This document shows, one piece after another, positions 9,451 to 17,282 of a DNA stretch of 64,000 bases. The notes beneath the pieces are model-generated. The model was not told the origin of the DNA, searched no databases, and was given only the letters and a program-made list of their open reading frames with translations. The translations under genes were made by a program, and so were the position numbers. Origin of the DNA: an uncultured Sphingomonas sp. (GTDB lineage: Bacteria > Pseudomonadota > Alphaproteobacteria > Sphingomonadales > Sphingomonadaceae); the NCBI RefSeq assembly GCF_934560975.1, contig NZ_CAKTFO010000008.1, positions 1-64,000 of the forward strand, read 5' to 3'. Positions within the stretch are counted from its first letter, which is position 1. Each line of letters begins with the position of its first letter.

Positions 9451-9486
9451 CCTATGGACATAGGCGGCTGAATATCTCAGCCGCCT
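9451..9486. promoter_or_regulatory. two overlapping inverted repeats upstream of AAA ATPase gene
   Basis: Arms CCTATG (9451-9456) and CATAGG (9459-9464) form one perfect repeat with a two-base spacer. Overlapping it, AGGCGGCTGA (9462-9471) and TCAGCCGCCT (9477-9486) form a ten-base stem with a five-base loop. They lie 85-120 bases upstream of the ATPase start on the minus strand. An AT-rich TATATATA stretch at 9442-9450 could be a minus-strand promoter element. A repressor operator or a transcription attenuator are both possible. Confidence 0.45.
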
Positions 9487-9819
9487 TGTTCCATTGCCCC
9501 TGCGCTGAAAAGTCGAGGGTCGCAACAGCCGCGCTGTCAGGTAGGCAGCACCGACCGGGTGCACGGTTGAGGCGACGGCAATGGCCGACGGCCAGCCTGG
9601 GACGGCCAGTATTGTGAAGGCTGACCTGGCAAACTTCATACGCGCGTGTCCACCCCAGCGGATAGTGGAAGGAGGGACACGCGCGGATGCTGGGGATGAC
9701 CGGCAGGATGACCGGTAGACGACCACAAAAAGTTGGCGAGGAACAGCGCATGGGTGTCGAACCTGTCGTTTTCCCCCAAGCTCCATTTCGCCTCTGCCAA
9801 CGTGAATGTTCCAATTATC
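9487..9819. other. intergenic stretch between ATPase and hipB, no gene supported
   Basis: A minus-strand open frame crosses this stretch, but it has no ribosome-binding site and shows no family resemblance. The stretch separates the divergent ATPase and HipBA transcription units. Confidence 0.3.
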
Positions 9820-9857
9820 GGTCATATCAAGTTGTATGATTTATATTTAGGTCATAT
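9820..9857 (+). promoter_or_regulatory. probable HipB operator region
   Basis: Arms TCATA (9822-9826) and TATGA (9835-9839) are separated by exactly eight bases, matching the layout of the E. coli HipB operator (TATCC-N8-GGATA), though the base identities differ. The octamer GGTCATAT occurs at 9820-9827 and again at 9850-9857, giving a second half-site close to the hipB start at 9868. Binding here would let HipB repress its own operon. Confidence 0.55.
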
Positions 9858-9867
9858 AGGTTGCCTT

Positions 9868-10191
9868 ATGGCCCCACAATCACGCTATGCTGAACACGCC
9901 TTGAAGCTGATGGCGGATACGATCCGAACAGCCCGGATGGAGCAGCGGATCTCGCAAGCCGATCTCGCGGTTCGCGCCGGGATCTCGCGTTCGCTGCTTG
10001 TCCGTGTCGAGCGGGGAGAACCGGGGTGCGCCATCGGGACTGTGTTCGAGCTGGCGGCGATCTTGAAGGTGCCCCTGTTCGGTCTAGACGAGAGAGAACT
10101 GACCATCGAAGCGAACCGGGTTGCCGATCGGCTCGCCTTGCTTCCCTCCGCCATCCATAGCCGTCGCGTTGCGGTGGACGATAGTTTCTGA
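9868..10191 (+). CDS. hipB: HipB-type antitoxin, HTH domain
   Basis: This 107-residue protein has a Cro/CI-type helix-turn-helix (IRTARMEQRISQADLAVRAG then ISRSLLVRVERGEP) at about residues 15-52, as in HipB antitoxins. HipB binds DNA as a dimer, represses the operon and neutralises the HipA kinase. ATG at 9868 is chosen over the in-frame ATG at 9733 because it lies just after the operator-like repeats and removes an unlikely N-terminal extension. Its stop codon overlaps the hipA start by one base (TGATG), so the two are translationally coupled, as usual for this toxin-antitoxin family. A fairly AT-rich promoter lies immediately upstream. Confidence 0.88.
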   Translation: MAPQSRYAEHALKLMADTIRTARMEQRISQADLAVRAGISRSLLVRVERGEPGCAIGTVFELAAILKVPLFGLDERELTIEANRVADRLALLPSAIHSRRVAVDDSF

Positions 10192-11438
10192 TGGCAGAGC
10201 AGGCGTTTGTCTGGGTCTGGCTGCCGGGGCGAACTGAGCCGGTCATTGCCGGGCGCATCTTCCGCGATGGTCAGCGGCTGTCGTTCAACTACGGGCGCAG
10301 TTATCTGGCGCGGAACGACGCGGTAGCCCTCTACCTGCCCGAACTGCCGCTCGTCGCCGGTGCGCTAACGCCCTTGCCTGGTTTGTCGATGCCGAGCAGC
10401 CTACGGGACGCTGCGCCCGATGCATGGGGTCGACGCGTCATTCTCAACCGGCTTCTTGGCCGTCAGGCGCGGGACGGCGACGTCGATCGGATCGATGAGC
10501 TGGGCTATCTGCTCGAATCAGGCTCCGATCGCGTCGGCGCACTGGATTTCCAGGAATCGCCAACGGACTATGTGCCGCGCGCGTCGGTCGGTGCCACGCT
10601 GGAGGAACTGGTCTGTTCGGCGGAGCGGGTTGAGGCTGGCATACCTCTGACGCCCGAATTGGATCGGGCGTTGCATCACGGCAGTTCGCTTGGCGGGGCC
10701 AGGCCCAAGGCTCTCCTGACCGACGGCACGACGAAATATGTCGCGAAATTCCCGGCTGCCGGTGATGTGCAGGATGTCGTGAAGGCGGAATATGTTGCGA
10801 TGCGGCTCGCAGCCGAGGTCGGACTGGACGTTGCGCCGGTACGCCTGGCTCGGACACAGGGCAAGGACGTGCTGCTCGTCGAGCGCTTCGATCGCGTGGC
10901 GGTGGCAGAGGATTGGTCACGCCGTGCCATGGTATCGGCGCTGACCCTGCTGGAACTCGACGAGATGATGGCGCGATATGCCAGCTACGAGGTGCTGGCA
11001 GAGATCATCCGCCACCGCTTCGGCGCGCCGAGGGAGACGCTGCGCGAGCTGTTCGGCAGGCTGGTCTTCAACATCCTGTGCGGGAACACCGACGACCATG
11101 CGCGCAACCATGCCGCATTCTGGGACGGACAGGCGCTGGCGCTGACGCCTGCCTACGACATCTGCCCGCAGGCGCGTGCGGGCGGTGAGGCCGGTCAGGC
11201 GATGCTGATCCGGGGGAGTCACCGCGATAGCCGACTTTCGCTGTGTCTCGATGCAGCAGGAGCTTTCCTGCTCACCCGAGAGGCTGCCGATGCACTCATC
11301 GACCGACAGATCGGCATTATTATCGACCGCTATGATGCGATCTGTAACCAGGCCGGCATGACGACCGTCGACCGCGGCCTGATGCGCGGGCGACAATTTC
11401 TCAATCCGTTCGCGCTGCAGGACTATCACGGAGCGTAG
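10191..11438 (+). CDS. hipA: HipA-type serine/threonine kinase toxin
   Basis: HipA kinases phosphorylate a translation factor (glutamyl-tRNA synthetase for the E. coli enzyme) and cause growth arrest or persistence. The 415-residue protein shows family landmarks in order: an N-terminal couple domain (1-110), the Gly-rich segment HGSSLGGARPKA (163-174), the ATP-site KFP (186-188), VERFDR (230-235), the catalytic loop GNTDDHARNH (298-307) with Asp302, and the metal-binding segment YDICP (322-326). All key residues appear intact, so the toxin should be active. Length is slightly below the 440 residues of E. coli HipA. It overlaps hipB by one base and is the last gene of the putative element on this side. 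Confidence 0.92.
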   Translation: MAEQAFVWVWLPGRTEPVIAGRIFRDGQRLSFNYGRSYLARNDAVALYLPELPLVAGALTPLPGLSMPSSLRDAAPDAWGRRVILNRLLGRQARDGDVDRIDELGYLLESGSDRVGALDFQESPTDYVPRASVGATLEELVCSAERVEAGIPLTPELDRALHHGSSLGGARPKALLTDGTTKYVAKFPAAGDVQDVVKAEYVAMRLAAEVGLDVAPVRLARTQGKDVLLVERFDRVAVAEDWSRRAMVSALTLLELDEMMARYASYEVLAEIIRHRFGAPRETLRELFGRLVFNILCGNTDDHARNHAAFWDGQALALTPAYDICPQARAGGEAGQAMLIRGSHRDSRLSLCLDAAGAFLLTREAADALIDRQIGIIIDRYDAICNQAGMTTVDRGLMRGRQFLNPFALQDYHGA

Positions 11439-12098
11439 CGCGGCGATCAAGCCCCCATAGATGGCGAGGCTGCGGGCCGCTTACCAATGGCGCCCGCGTG
11501 AAGACGTATTTGCTGGGGGAGGATACTAGATTGTGGAAAACGACGGAGGTGATATTTCCGGATGAGGTGCCTTTCCATGTGACAGGTGATTGGCTAGACT
11601 CCTGAGCGAGCCCAGGTCGACTGCTTGTTAAAGCAAGAGCTTAGATGGTTTACGCACGGGTGTGAGCATCCTGCCGCCCCAGCCAATGTTTTCCGCCGTT
11701 CGTGCGGTCACGCCCGGGTGCTGCCTCCAGGCCATTCCGTACTACGTTCCGCAATCATTCGGCCTTCGCCTACAACTTCGTGACGGCAGGATCGCTCAGC
11801 GTTGCCGTCACGGCCTGATCGGCGTCGAGCATCCGGCAGACCGTTGACACGGCCCAACTCAGCACCGCGGCGATCGAGAATGTCGTTCGTCGGAGCGCTG
11901 TTTGTTGGTGACGTCGTTGCTCCATTGATGCCCCGTCCCGCCGACCCCGTCACCTTTGTGACCGATGCCAGCCTTCCGGCGCGGGGCAGCGCGATCCGCT
12001 CGCCGTGGAGCGGACGACTTTTACAAAGGCGCGGCGGACACATAGCCACGCTCCCTCGTTTGCGCCGGGGGATCGATCCCACCAGGAGGATGACGTCG
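11439..12098. other. about 660 bases without a convincing gene; probable element edge
   Basis: A 35-codon open frame (GTG 11498 to stop 11605) has natural-looking composition but no ribosome-binding site. On the minus strand a short open fragment around 11780-11880 ends with LDADQAVTATLSDPAVTKL and might be the tail of a lost gene. No tRNA, terminal repeat or duplicated attachment site was recognised. The change from element cargo to chromosomal-type genes falls within or near this stretch. Confidence 0.3.
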
Positions 12099-12479
12099 AT
12101 GGCTGTAAAGTTTGCCGGTACGATGAACGCGATCAATCGCGGGCTCGATGAGACCAAGCCCGCCAAGGGCGCCGACATGATCGAGGATTGGGAAGCGGCA
12201 CTTGCCGAAGTCGATGTTCCTGGCGCGAAGGGCATCCTCCGTGACCTCGTGTCCCTGCGCAAGCAGCTGGAAAAGGACGAGCCCGACGCCGATCGGGTGC
12301 ATGCCCTGCTGCATCGCCTGGGCACGGCAACCACCAAGATCGCCGACAAAGCCGACAAGTCGCAGGACAAGCTGAAGGCGCTGGGCGAGGCCCTGATCGA
12401 AGCCGGCGAGGACCAGCCGGACGAGGAGGAAGACGCCGAGGCCGCCGCAGCACCCAAGCGCGCCCGCAAGACGAAGTGA
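12099..12479 (+). CDS. small charged helical protein, 126 aa, unknown function
   Basis: Not assigned to a named family. The protein is strongly helical and charged (MAVKFAGTMNAINRGLDETK at the N-terminus), with heptad-like Lys/Glu stretches, an acidic linker (DEEEDAEAAAA) and a basic tail (PKRARKTK). This resembles small structural or nucleoid-type proteins, but no DNA-binding fold can be shown. AGGAGG lies nine bases upstream of ATG 12099. An in-frame ATG at 12090 abuts the AGGAGG and is less likely. A stem-loop follows the stop codon, so it is probably monocistronic. Confidence 0.65.
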   Translation: MAVKFAGTMNAINRGLDETKPAKGADMIEDWEAALAEVDVPGAKGILRDLVSLRKQLEKDEPDADRVHALLHRLGTATTKIADKADKSQDKLKALGEALIEAGEDQPDEEEDAEAAAAPKRARKTK

Positions 12480-12486
12480 CGAACTG

Positions 12487-12510
12487 GGGCGGAGGCCGCG
12501 GTCTCCGCCC
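12487..12510 (+). terminator. stem-loop terminator candidate
   Basis: Arms GGGCGGAG (12487-12494) and CTCCGCCC (12503-12510) form a perfect eight-base stem with an eight-base loop, starting eight bases after a stop codon. The T-run that follows is short (TTACCTT), so efficiency is uncertain. Confidence 0.55.
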
Positions 12511-12777
12511 TTACCTTGGAAAAGGTGGAGAAGGCGGCGCCTTGGTTCCCGAACTGCCCCGACAATCGCCCCCGCGGATCTGCCGCTTGCTTCGGCAGGC
12601 GACAATTGCCGAGCCGGTTTCGGATCATGATGTGATGTGCGCGCTGGCCGAGGGTCCGATCAGGCTGACGACGCGCGCGGTCGTCCGACTTTTCCACCGG
12701 TTTTTAACCACGTTGTAATCACCCTGTCACCTCACCCGACGAAGGTCGCACCGTCTCCTCTCGCCCAAGGGAGGAAT

Positions 12778-12813
12778 ATGTCTGGTGGTTGCGACTCATT
12801 CGGGGGTGTCTGA
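12778..12813 (+). CDS. possible 11-codon leader frame upstream of PEP-CTERM gene
   Basis: ATG at 12778 has a near-perfect ribosome-binding site (AAGGGAGG) four bases upstream and encodes MSGGCDSFGGV. Its TGA shares an A with the next gene's ATG at 12813 (TGATG), a classic coupling arrangement. The strongest ribosome-binding site of the region thus serves this tiny frame rather than the big gene, which has only GGGGGTG near its start. It may be a leader used to feed ribosomes to the next gene. The alternative is a TTG start at 12789 of the large gene using the same site at longer spacing. Confidence 0.3.
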   Translation: MSGGCDSFGGV

Positions 12814-13808
12814 TGAAGACAATGTTGCTGTGTGCGGGCATTGCCATGTTCGCCGTTTCCGGTTCAGCCGACGCAGCCGGCCTGCTCGACAGATATGCGG
12901 TCAGCTTCGCCAGGGCGATCGACACCAAGGAGGCAAGCGCCGTCGCCTATAATTGGGACACGCGCAGGCTGTTGGTGACCAATGACGAGGAAGAAGCCGA
13001 CGGCACCAACATCTGGGGCGAATATGATCTGAACGGCAGCAAGACCGCCAACGTTGTTCTGGCCGGCTGTTTGTCGCTCGGAAAAGCCCAATGCGATCCC
13101 GAGGGCCTGACCTATGTCGGCAACGGCCGATATGCCGTGGCCGAGGAGCGTTACCAGGATATCGCCCTGATCAGTGAGATCGGCGGCAGCGGCGGCACGC
13201 GCACCTATACCGCCTATCCGAATGCCCCGACCGTCAGCGTCGGGCCCAATGCGGGCAATAGCGGCCTGGAGGGCGTGGCCTACAACCGGGTCACCGGGGA
13301 CTATTACGGCGTGAAGGAAACCTCCGCGCAGACGATCTACAAGATCGCCGACGTCGATTTCGCCAACCAAACCGCCACCGTCAGCACGCTGTTCGATCCC
13401 GCCATGCTCGGCCTCGACCGGCTGTCCGACATTGCGGTGCTCTCCAACGGCGCGTTCGCGTCGACCCCGTTCGGCGACAATCTGCTGATCCTCAGCGGCC
13501 GCTCGTTCAAGCTGCTAGAGGTGACGCAGACGGGCACGGTGGTCAGCGCCTATGACCTCTCCGGCTTCCGGTCGCTGGTCGATCCCGAGAGCGAGGGCGG
13601 CAAGTTCGAGGGCCTGACGCTGGACGATGACGGCAACATCTACCTCGTCAGCGACGATGGCGACGGCAGCAACCAGTCCTATCTCGTGAAGCTGGGGCTC
13701 ACCGGCGCCGTGCCCGAGCCGGCGAGCTGGGCGATGATGGTCGGCGGCCTCGGCCTGATCGGCGGCATGATGCGGCGCCGCCACAAGACCGCCGTCGCCT
13801 TCGGCTGA
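12813..13808 (+). CDS. SdiA-regulated/phytase-like beta-propeller protein with PEPxxWA-CTERM signal
   Basis: This 331-residue secreted protein starts with a signal peptide (MKTMLLCAGIAMFAVSGSADAA). Its body of repeated short strands (SAVAYNWDTRRLLVTNDE, YVGNGRYAVAEERYQDIALI, GLEGVAYNRVTGDYYGVKE, FEGLTLDDDGNIYLVSDD) matches the SdiA-regulated/esterase-like phytase propeller family. The C-terminus has VPEPASWAMM, a hydrophobic helix and MRRRHK, the PEPxxWA variant of the PEP-CTERM sorting signal common in sphingomonads, which implies processing by an exosortase and display or release at the cell surface. No exosortase gene is in the window. Acidic DDDGN and SDDGD segments could bind calcium. 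Enzymatic activity is unproven. Confidence 0.85.
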   Translation: MKTMLLCAGIAMFAVSGSADAAGLLDRYAVSFARAIDTKEASAVAYNWDTRRLLVTNDEEEADGTNIWGEYDLNGSKTANVVLAGCLSLGKAQCDPEGLTYVGNGRYAVAEERYQDIALISEIGGSGGTRTYTAYPNAPTVSVGPNAGNSGLEGVAYNRVTGDYYGVKETSAQTIYKIADVDFANQTATVSTLFDPAMLGLDRLSDIAVLSNGAFASTPFGDNLLILSGRSFKLLEVTQTGTVVSAYDLSGFRSLVDPESEGGKFEGLTLDDDGNIYLVSDDGDGSNQSYLVKLGLTGAVPEPASWAMMVGGLGLIGGMMRRRHKTAVAFG

Positions 13809-14121
13809 ACAGGTCGGGATGGAAGAACGGACGTCGCGCAGAAACCGCGGCGCCCGCCTCATGTGCTCCCGGCACCATCGGACGCCCTCCCCTGTTCGGC
13901 GGCATGCCGATCAAGGAGCGGCCGAGCGTTCAGTTGCATGACACGGGATGATGGAAGGCCCTCCCCCCCCACGCGCCACAAGGCACGTGGCGCCGCCGGG
14001 CAATGCATGCCGCCTTCAGCCGCCGCTCGTACAGGATCGGCGACCGCAAGCTGCTCTAGGATAGAGCGGAGCGAGCAGGACTGCGCCATCCGGGTCGCGT
14101 TCAGATCCCGCGGGTGCGTGC
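13809..14121. other. intergenic, nothing recognised
   Basis: About 310 bases of GC-rich sequence with no frame having a credible start or family resemblance, and no strong hairpin. It presumably holds the promoter of the DUF2721 gene. Confidence 0.3.
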
Positions 14122-14601
14122 ATGGTTCAACTCGGCGACGTCCTCAAGCTCATCGGGCCAAACGCGGCCATTATCTTCGCCGCGTGGATCTTCATGGGCT
14201 TCCTGCAGCAGCGCTACGACGCTGCCGTCGATCGCTATCGGGAGGTGGTCGGCGACTATCGCTCGAGCCAGCATGAGCCCGATCGCGCAAGCAATCTCAA
14301 GAAGCAGATCCTGACCTATCGGCACCGATGCAGGTTGATGGCCTGGTCCACCCTGATCGGCCTCGTCGCGGCCATTCTGCTGATCGCCTCGCTCATGCTG
14401 GGCGCCCTGGAGGTGATCGTTCCGAATGTGCCGGCGATCGCGGTATCCGGGGTGGTGGCAGCCCTGAGCGGCTTTGCCCTGGTGATCGTCTCGGCGCTGA
14501 TCGTCATTGCCGAGGGACGGATCGTCAGCCGGCAGATTGACGACGAACTGCGCGATGTTCCGGACCTTGCGAGCGACACCGGGCAGAAGTCCGGAAGCTA
14601 G
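14122..14601 (+). CDS. DUF2721 family membrane protein
   Basis: A 159-residue protein with three predicted membrane segments: about 9-28 (LIGPNAAIIFAAWIFMGFLQ), 77-99 (LIGLVAAILLIASLMLGALEVIV) and 105-130 (IAVSGVVAALSGFALVIVSALIVIA). Between the first two is a charged stretch with the Arg-rich LTYRHRCRLM segment, and a short acidic tail follows the third. This arrangement and length match DUF2721, small inner-membrane proteins of unknown role. The ATG has no strong ribosome-binding site. It seems to stand alone. Confidence 0.8.
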   Translation: MVQLGDVLKLIGPNAAIIFAAWIFMGFLQQRYDAAVDRYREVVGDYRSSQHEPDRASNLKKQILTYRHRCRLMAWSTLIGLVAAILLIASLMLGALEVIVPNVPAIAVSGVVAALSGFALVIVSALIVIAEGRIVSRQIDDELRDVPDLASDTGQKSGS

Positions 14602-14710
14602 CCGCGCGCGGATAGACGACAAGGCGCGTGCCGGCCTATCACGATACCCTGGTCTGCAAGGCTTAGCGAGGCATCTCGCTGTTCAGCGTAGCCGATGGTA
14701 GGCCCGATGG

Positions 14711-15286
14711 ATGACCCTGTCGCCGCACCCCGCGCTCGCATTCGAGCGGCCGGCCGACCTCGCCGACTGGCTTGCGGCGAACCACCAGAGCAGCGGCGAA
14801 TTGTGGGTGCGTATCTTCAAGGTGAATTCGGGCCGGGTGTCGGTGACATGGGCGGACTGCGTCGTGGAAGCGATCCGCTTCGGCTGGATCGACGGCCGGA
14901 AGCAATCGGATGACGAAAACTCCTACCTACAGCGGCTGACTCCCCGCCGCGCAGGGTCGAACTGGTCCGCCAAGAACCGCGACCATGCCGACCGGCTGAT
15001 TGCCGAAGGGCGCATGACCCCGGCTGGACTTGCACATGTGGAGGCCGCCCGCGCCGACGGACGCTGGGAAGCCGCCTATGAAGGATCGGCCGCCATGGTC
15101 ATTCCGCAGGACCTGCTCGACGCGCTAGCGGCCGTGCCCGCAGCCGAAGCATTCTTCCGCACGCTGGATCGCAGGAACCTGTACCCGATCTACTACCGCC
15201 TGCAGACCGCCAAGCGGCCCGAGACGCGGGCACGCAGGATGAAGCAGATCCTGGACCAGCTCATGCGCGGCGAACGCTTCCACTAG
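14711..15286 (+). CDS. YdeI/OmpD-associated family protein
   Basis: This 191-residue soluble protein has the features of the YdeI/OmpD-associated (DUF1801-related) family: an N-terminal FERPADLADWLAANHQSSGELWVRIF segment (about residues 11-36), the hallmark VTWADCVVEAIRFGWIDGRK (about 45-64) and a C-terminal YYRLQTAKRPETRARRMKQILDQL helix. E. coli YdeI is linked to antimicrobial-peptide resistance, but the biochemical activity of the family is not known. No signal peptide is seen. It converges with the DUF885 gene; the stop codons are about six bases apart. Confidence 0.85.
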   Translation: MTLSPHPALAFERPADLADWLAANHQSSGELWVRIFKVNSGRVSVTWADCVVEAIRFGWIDGRKQSDDENSYLQRLTPRRAGSNWSAKNRDHADRLIAEGRMTPAGLAHVEAARADGRWEAAYEGSAAMVIPQDLLDALAAVPAAEAFFRTLDRRNLYPIYYRLQTAKRPETRARRMKQILDQLMRGERFH

Positions 15287-15291
15287 GCGCA

Positions 15292-16980
15292 TCACTCGCC
15301 ATCGGGTTGCGGGTATAAGGCGAACGGGACCGTTCCTTCGCTATCGAGCATCCGCATCACGGCCGCTACGGGCGCACTCCGCGCGTCGGCTTCCCCGACC
15401 TTCGCGGCGCGGGCGATGAGGCGATCCAGCTCCATCTTGCCCGTGACGTAGCTGGTGCCGTATCCGGGCTGGCGCAGGTAGAGCAGCTGCTCGAACCCGA
15501 CCAGCGGACTGTCCGGATCGGAGAAGCCGCGCGGCGTCCAGCGGGCGTGAAACTGCCCGGCCTTTACCAAATCCCATTCATTCGCCTGGACATGGAGCGA
15601 GGCCAGACCGCGCGCCGCCCGGTTGGCGAGCATGATCCATACCAGCTCCCGCCCCCTTGGCTCGGCATCATACAAGCCTGCGTGCATCACCAGCTCTTCG
15701 AATGCCGTGGCAAACCCCTCGGAACGTGACTGGAAGATGTTGTAGAGCGGGGCTCCGCGCCGGATCGGGTCGGGGTTGGGCTCATGCCTGATGCGCGCCA
15801 GCTCCACCCAGTGGATGTCGTGCGAATAGAGCGGCCACGGATCGAGCGCGGTCACGTGGTTGAAGAAGTTGCGCCTGGCGGGCTCCGTGAAGTCGAGCGT
15901 CTGTGCGGCCAGTGCCGCACGGTAATAAGGCCGGTCCTGGATGAGCTTCTGCTTGACCAGGAAGTCGGTGAAGACCGTCATCTTGCGTTCCGCGAAGCGA
16001 CGATAGGCAACCCGGTCGTCGATCGAGCGCAGCGGTGGCAAAGCGCGGTTGCGCTGCTCCTCAAGCTTGAGGCCGGCCCAGGCGCGCTCCAGCTCGCGTT
16101 GCAGCAACACGCGCTGCTCGTCCCATGTATAGGGGACGAGCTGAACATGCTTCATGTACCAGTCGTAATCGGCCTTGCCCACGCCCGAGGGTCCGGCCTT
16201 GTTCGGTGCCTGGACCTTGACCCATGCACCGAATGCCGCGGTCGCGTCACGTGCGGCGATTGCCGCGCGCAGCAGAGGGGCGGGGGCGCCCGTGAGGCTG
16301 GCAGACTTGGCCCCATCCAGCGTTCGCATCGACAGGCTCCCGTCGATCAGGGCGTCGAGCACCGACTGCTGCTCGGCAAAGGCGCGATCGCCATAGCGCC
16401 ACAAGTCGGCGGCCTGGCTGTCCGCCAGCCACGATCGGGCGTGGTCGAGCAGCCGCGGCACGCCCGCCAGCCGTGCCGCCAGGTCGCGGGCGTCGGCCGG
16501 CGACAGCGGCCAACGGTAGCGAAACAGGTCGATCGTGTCGGCGGACGGCCCCTCTCGCGCGGGAACATCGCTCTCTTCGCCATACACGGTCGCGTAGAAG
16601 CTGGGGTCGCGTGCCCATGGCCGTCGTACACGCAGGTCGAAGTCGAGGCCGTTCATCTCGGCTTCGATCAGCCTGGCGTCGGCGATGGCGTGGGCGGACC
16701 AGCCGGTCCGGTCGATCTCGACCAGGCGCTTGCGGATGCGGGCGAGGTCCTGCGCCTGGCGCGTCAACGCCGCCGGGCCAAAATCCACCACGCCATCCTG
16801 TCGTGCGGGAGCAGCAATGCGCCGCCAGTCCTGAAAAAGTGCGATCAGGGTTGCCGGCGACGTTGCGTCAGCTTCGGCGGATCGAACCGGTTGCGCAGGC
16901 TGAGCCAATAGGGTCGCGCCATGTGCCGCCGACGCGGCCATCGCCAGGCTGGCGATCATGATCCTCCTTTTGCTGCCCAT
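15292..16980 (-). CDS. DUF885 family protein, probable secreted hydrolase
   Basis: A 562-residue protein with an N-terminal signal peptide (MGSKRRIMIASLAMAASAAHGATLLA). The two DUF885 signatures are present near the C-terminus: SEGFATAFEELVMHAGLY (family EGWA..AE......G.Y) and PGYGTSYVTGKMELDRL (family PgyA.sY..G...l..l). Some relatives in this family are dipeptidyl carboxypeptidase-like or lipoprotein hydrolases; substrate is unknown here. Start at 16980 is chosen because AGGGA lies five bases upstream. An in-frame ATG at 16986 sits too close to that site. It is divergent from the outer-membrane barrel gene, with about 300 bases between. Confidence 0.8.
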   Translation of the reverse strand: MGSKRRIMIASLAMAASAAHGATLLAQPAQPVRSAEADATSPATLIALFQDWRRIAAPARQDGVVDFGPAALTRQAQDLARIRKRLVEIDRTGWSAHAIADARLIEAEMNGLDFDLRVRRPWARDPSFYATVYGEESDVPAREGPSADTIDLFRYRWPLSPADARDLAARLAGVPRLLDHARSWLADSQAADLWRYGDRAFAEQQSVLDALIDGSLSMRTLDGAKSASLTGAPAPLLRAAIAARDATAAFGAWVKVQAPNKAGPSGVGKADYDWYMKHVQLVPYTWDEQRVLLQRELERAWAGLKLEEQRNRALPPLRSIDDRVAYRRFAERKMTVFTDFLVKQKLIQDRPYYRAALAAQTLDFTEPARRNFFNHVTALDPWPLYSHDIHWVELARIRHEPNPDPIRRGAPLYNIFQSRSEGFATAFEELVMHAGLYDAEPRGRELVWIMLANRAARGLASLHVQANEWDLVKAGQFHARWTPRGFSDPDSPLVGFEQLLYLRQPGYGTSYVTGKMELDRLIARAAKVGEADARSAPVAAVMRMLDSEGTVPFALYPQPDGE

Positions 16981-17282
16981 GCTCATCCCTTGTTTAGCCA
17001 AATGATTGAAAACGCTGCCGATGCGGATCAACGTCCGTGCGATGCGGTGCATCGGCCCGGTCGGCAGCCGATGCGGAGGTGTCGATCCCCCATCGCTCCA
17101 TAGAAGCTGCCGGCTTCGACCACCACATATGCCGCACACAGGATCATGCCCACCGCCTGCGCAAGGCAGCATGACATAGCAGCGGTTTCTGCATGACGGC
17201 GGCTCCGATACGGTCAACGGGATGGCGCGGATATTGTCGAACGGTTAGTGCGTTCACACCTGTCATGCACAAAGGAACGCCC
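16981..17282. other. divergent intergenic region
   Basis: About 300 bases between the DUF885 gene (minus) and the outer-membrane barrel gene (plus). Minus-strand sequence stays open across it, but the composition is not protein-like and the good ribosome-binding site lies at the DUF885 end. It should hold both promoters; no operator was recognised. Confidence 0.35.

Noticed and set aside
9442..9825. A minus-strand frame of 127 codons between the ATPase and hipB
   Set aside because: It runs through the inverted repeats and promoter region and has no ribosome-binding site.
1..12100. tRNA gene or duplicated attachment site bordering the mobile element
   Set aside because: I looked for T-arm-like sequences and direct repeats near both visible edges and found none I could support. 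The other end may be outside the window.
11708..12697. A minus-strand open frame of 329 codons
   Set aside because: It covers the plus-strand gene at 12099-12479, which has a perfect ribosome-binding site; the antisense product is Ser/Arg-rich without motif.
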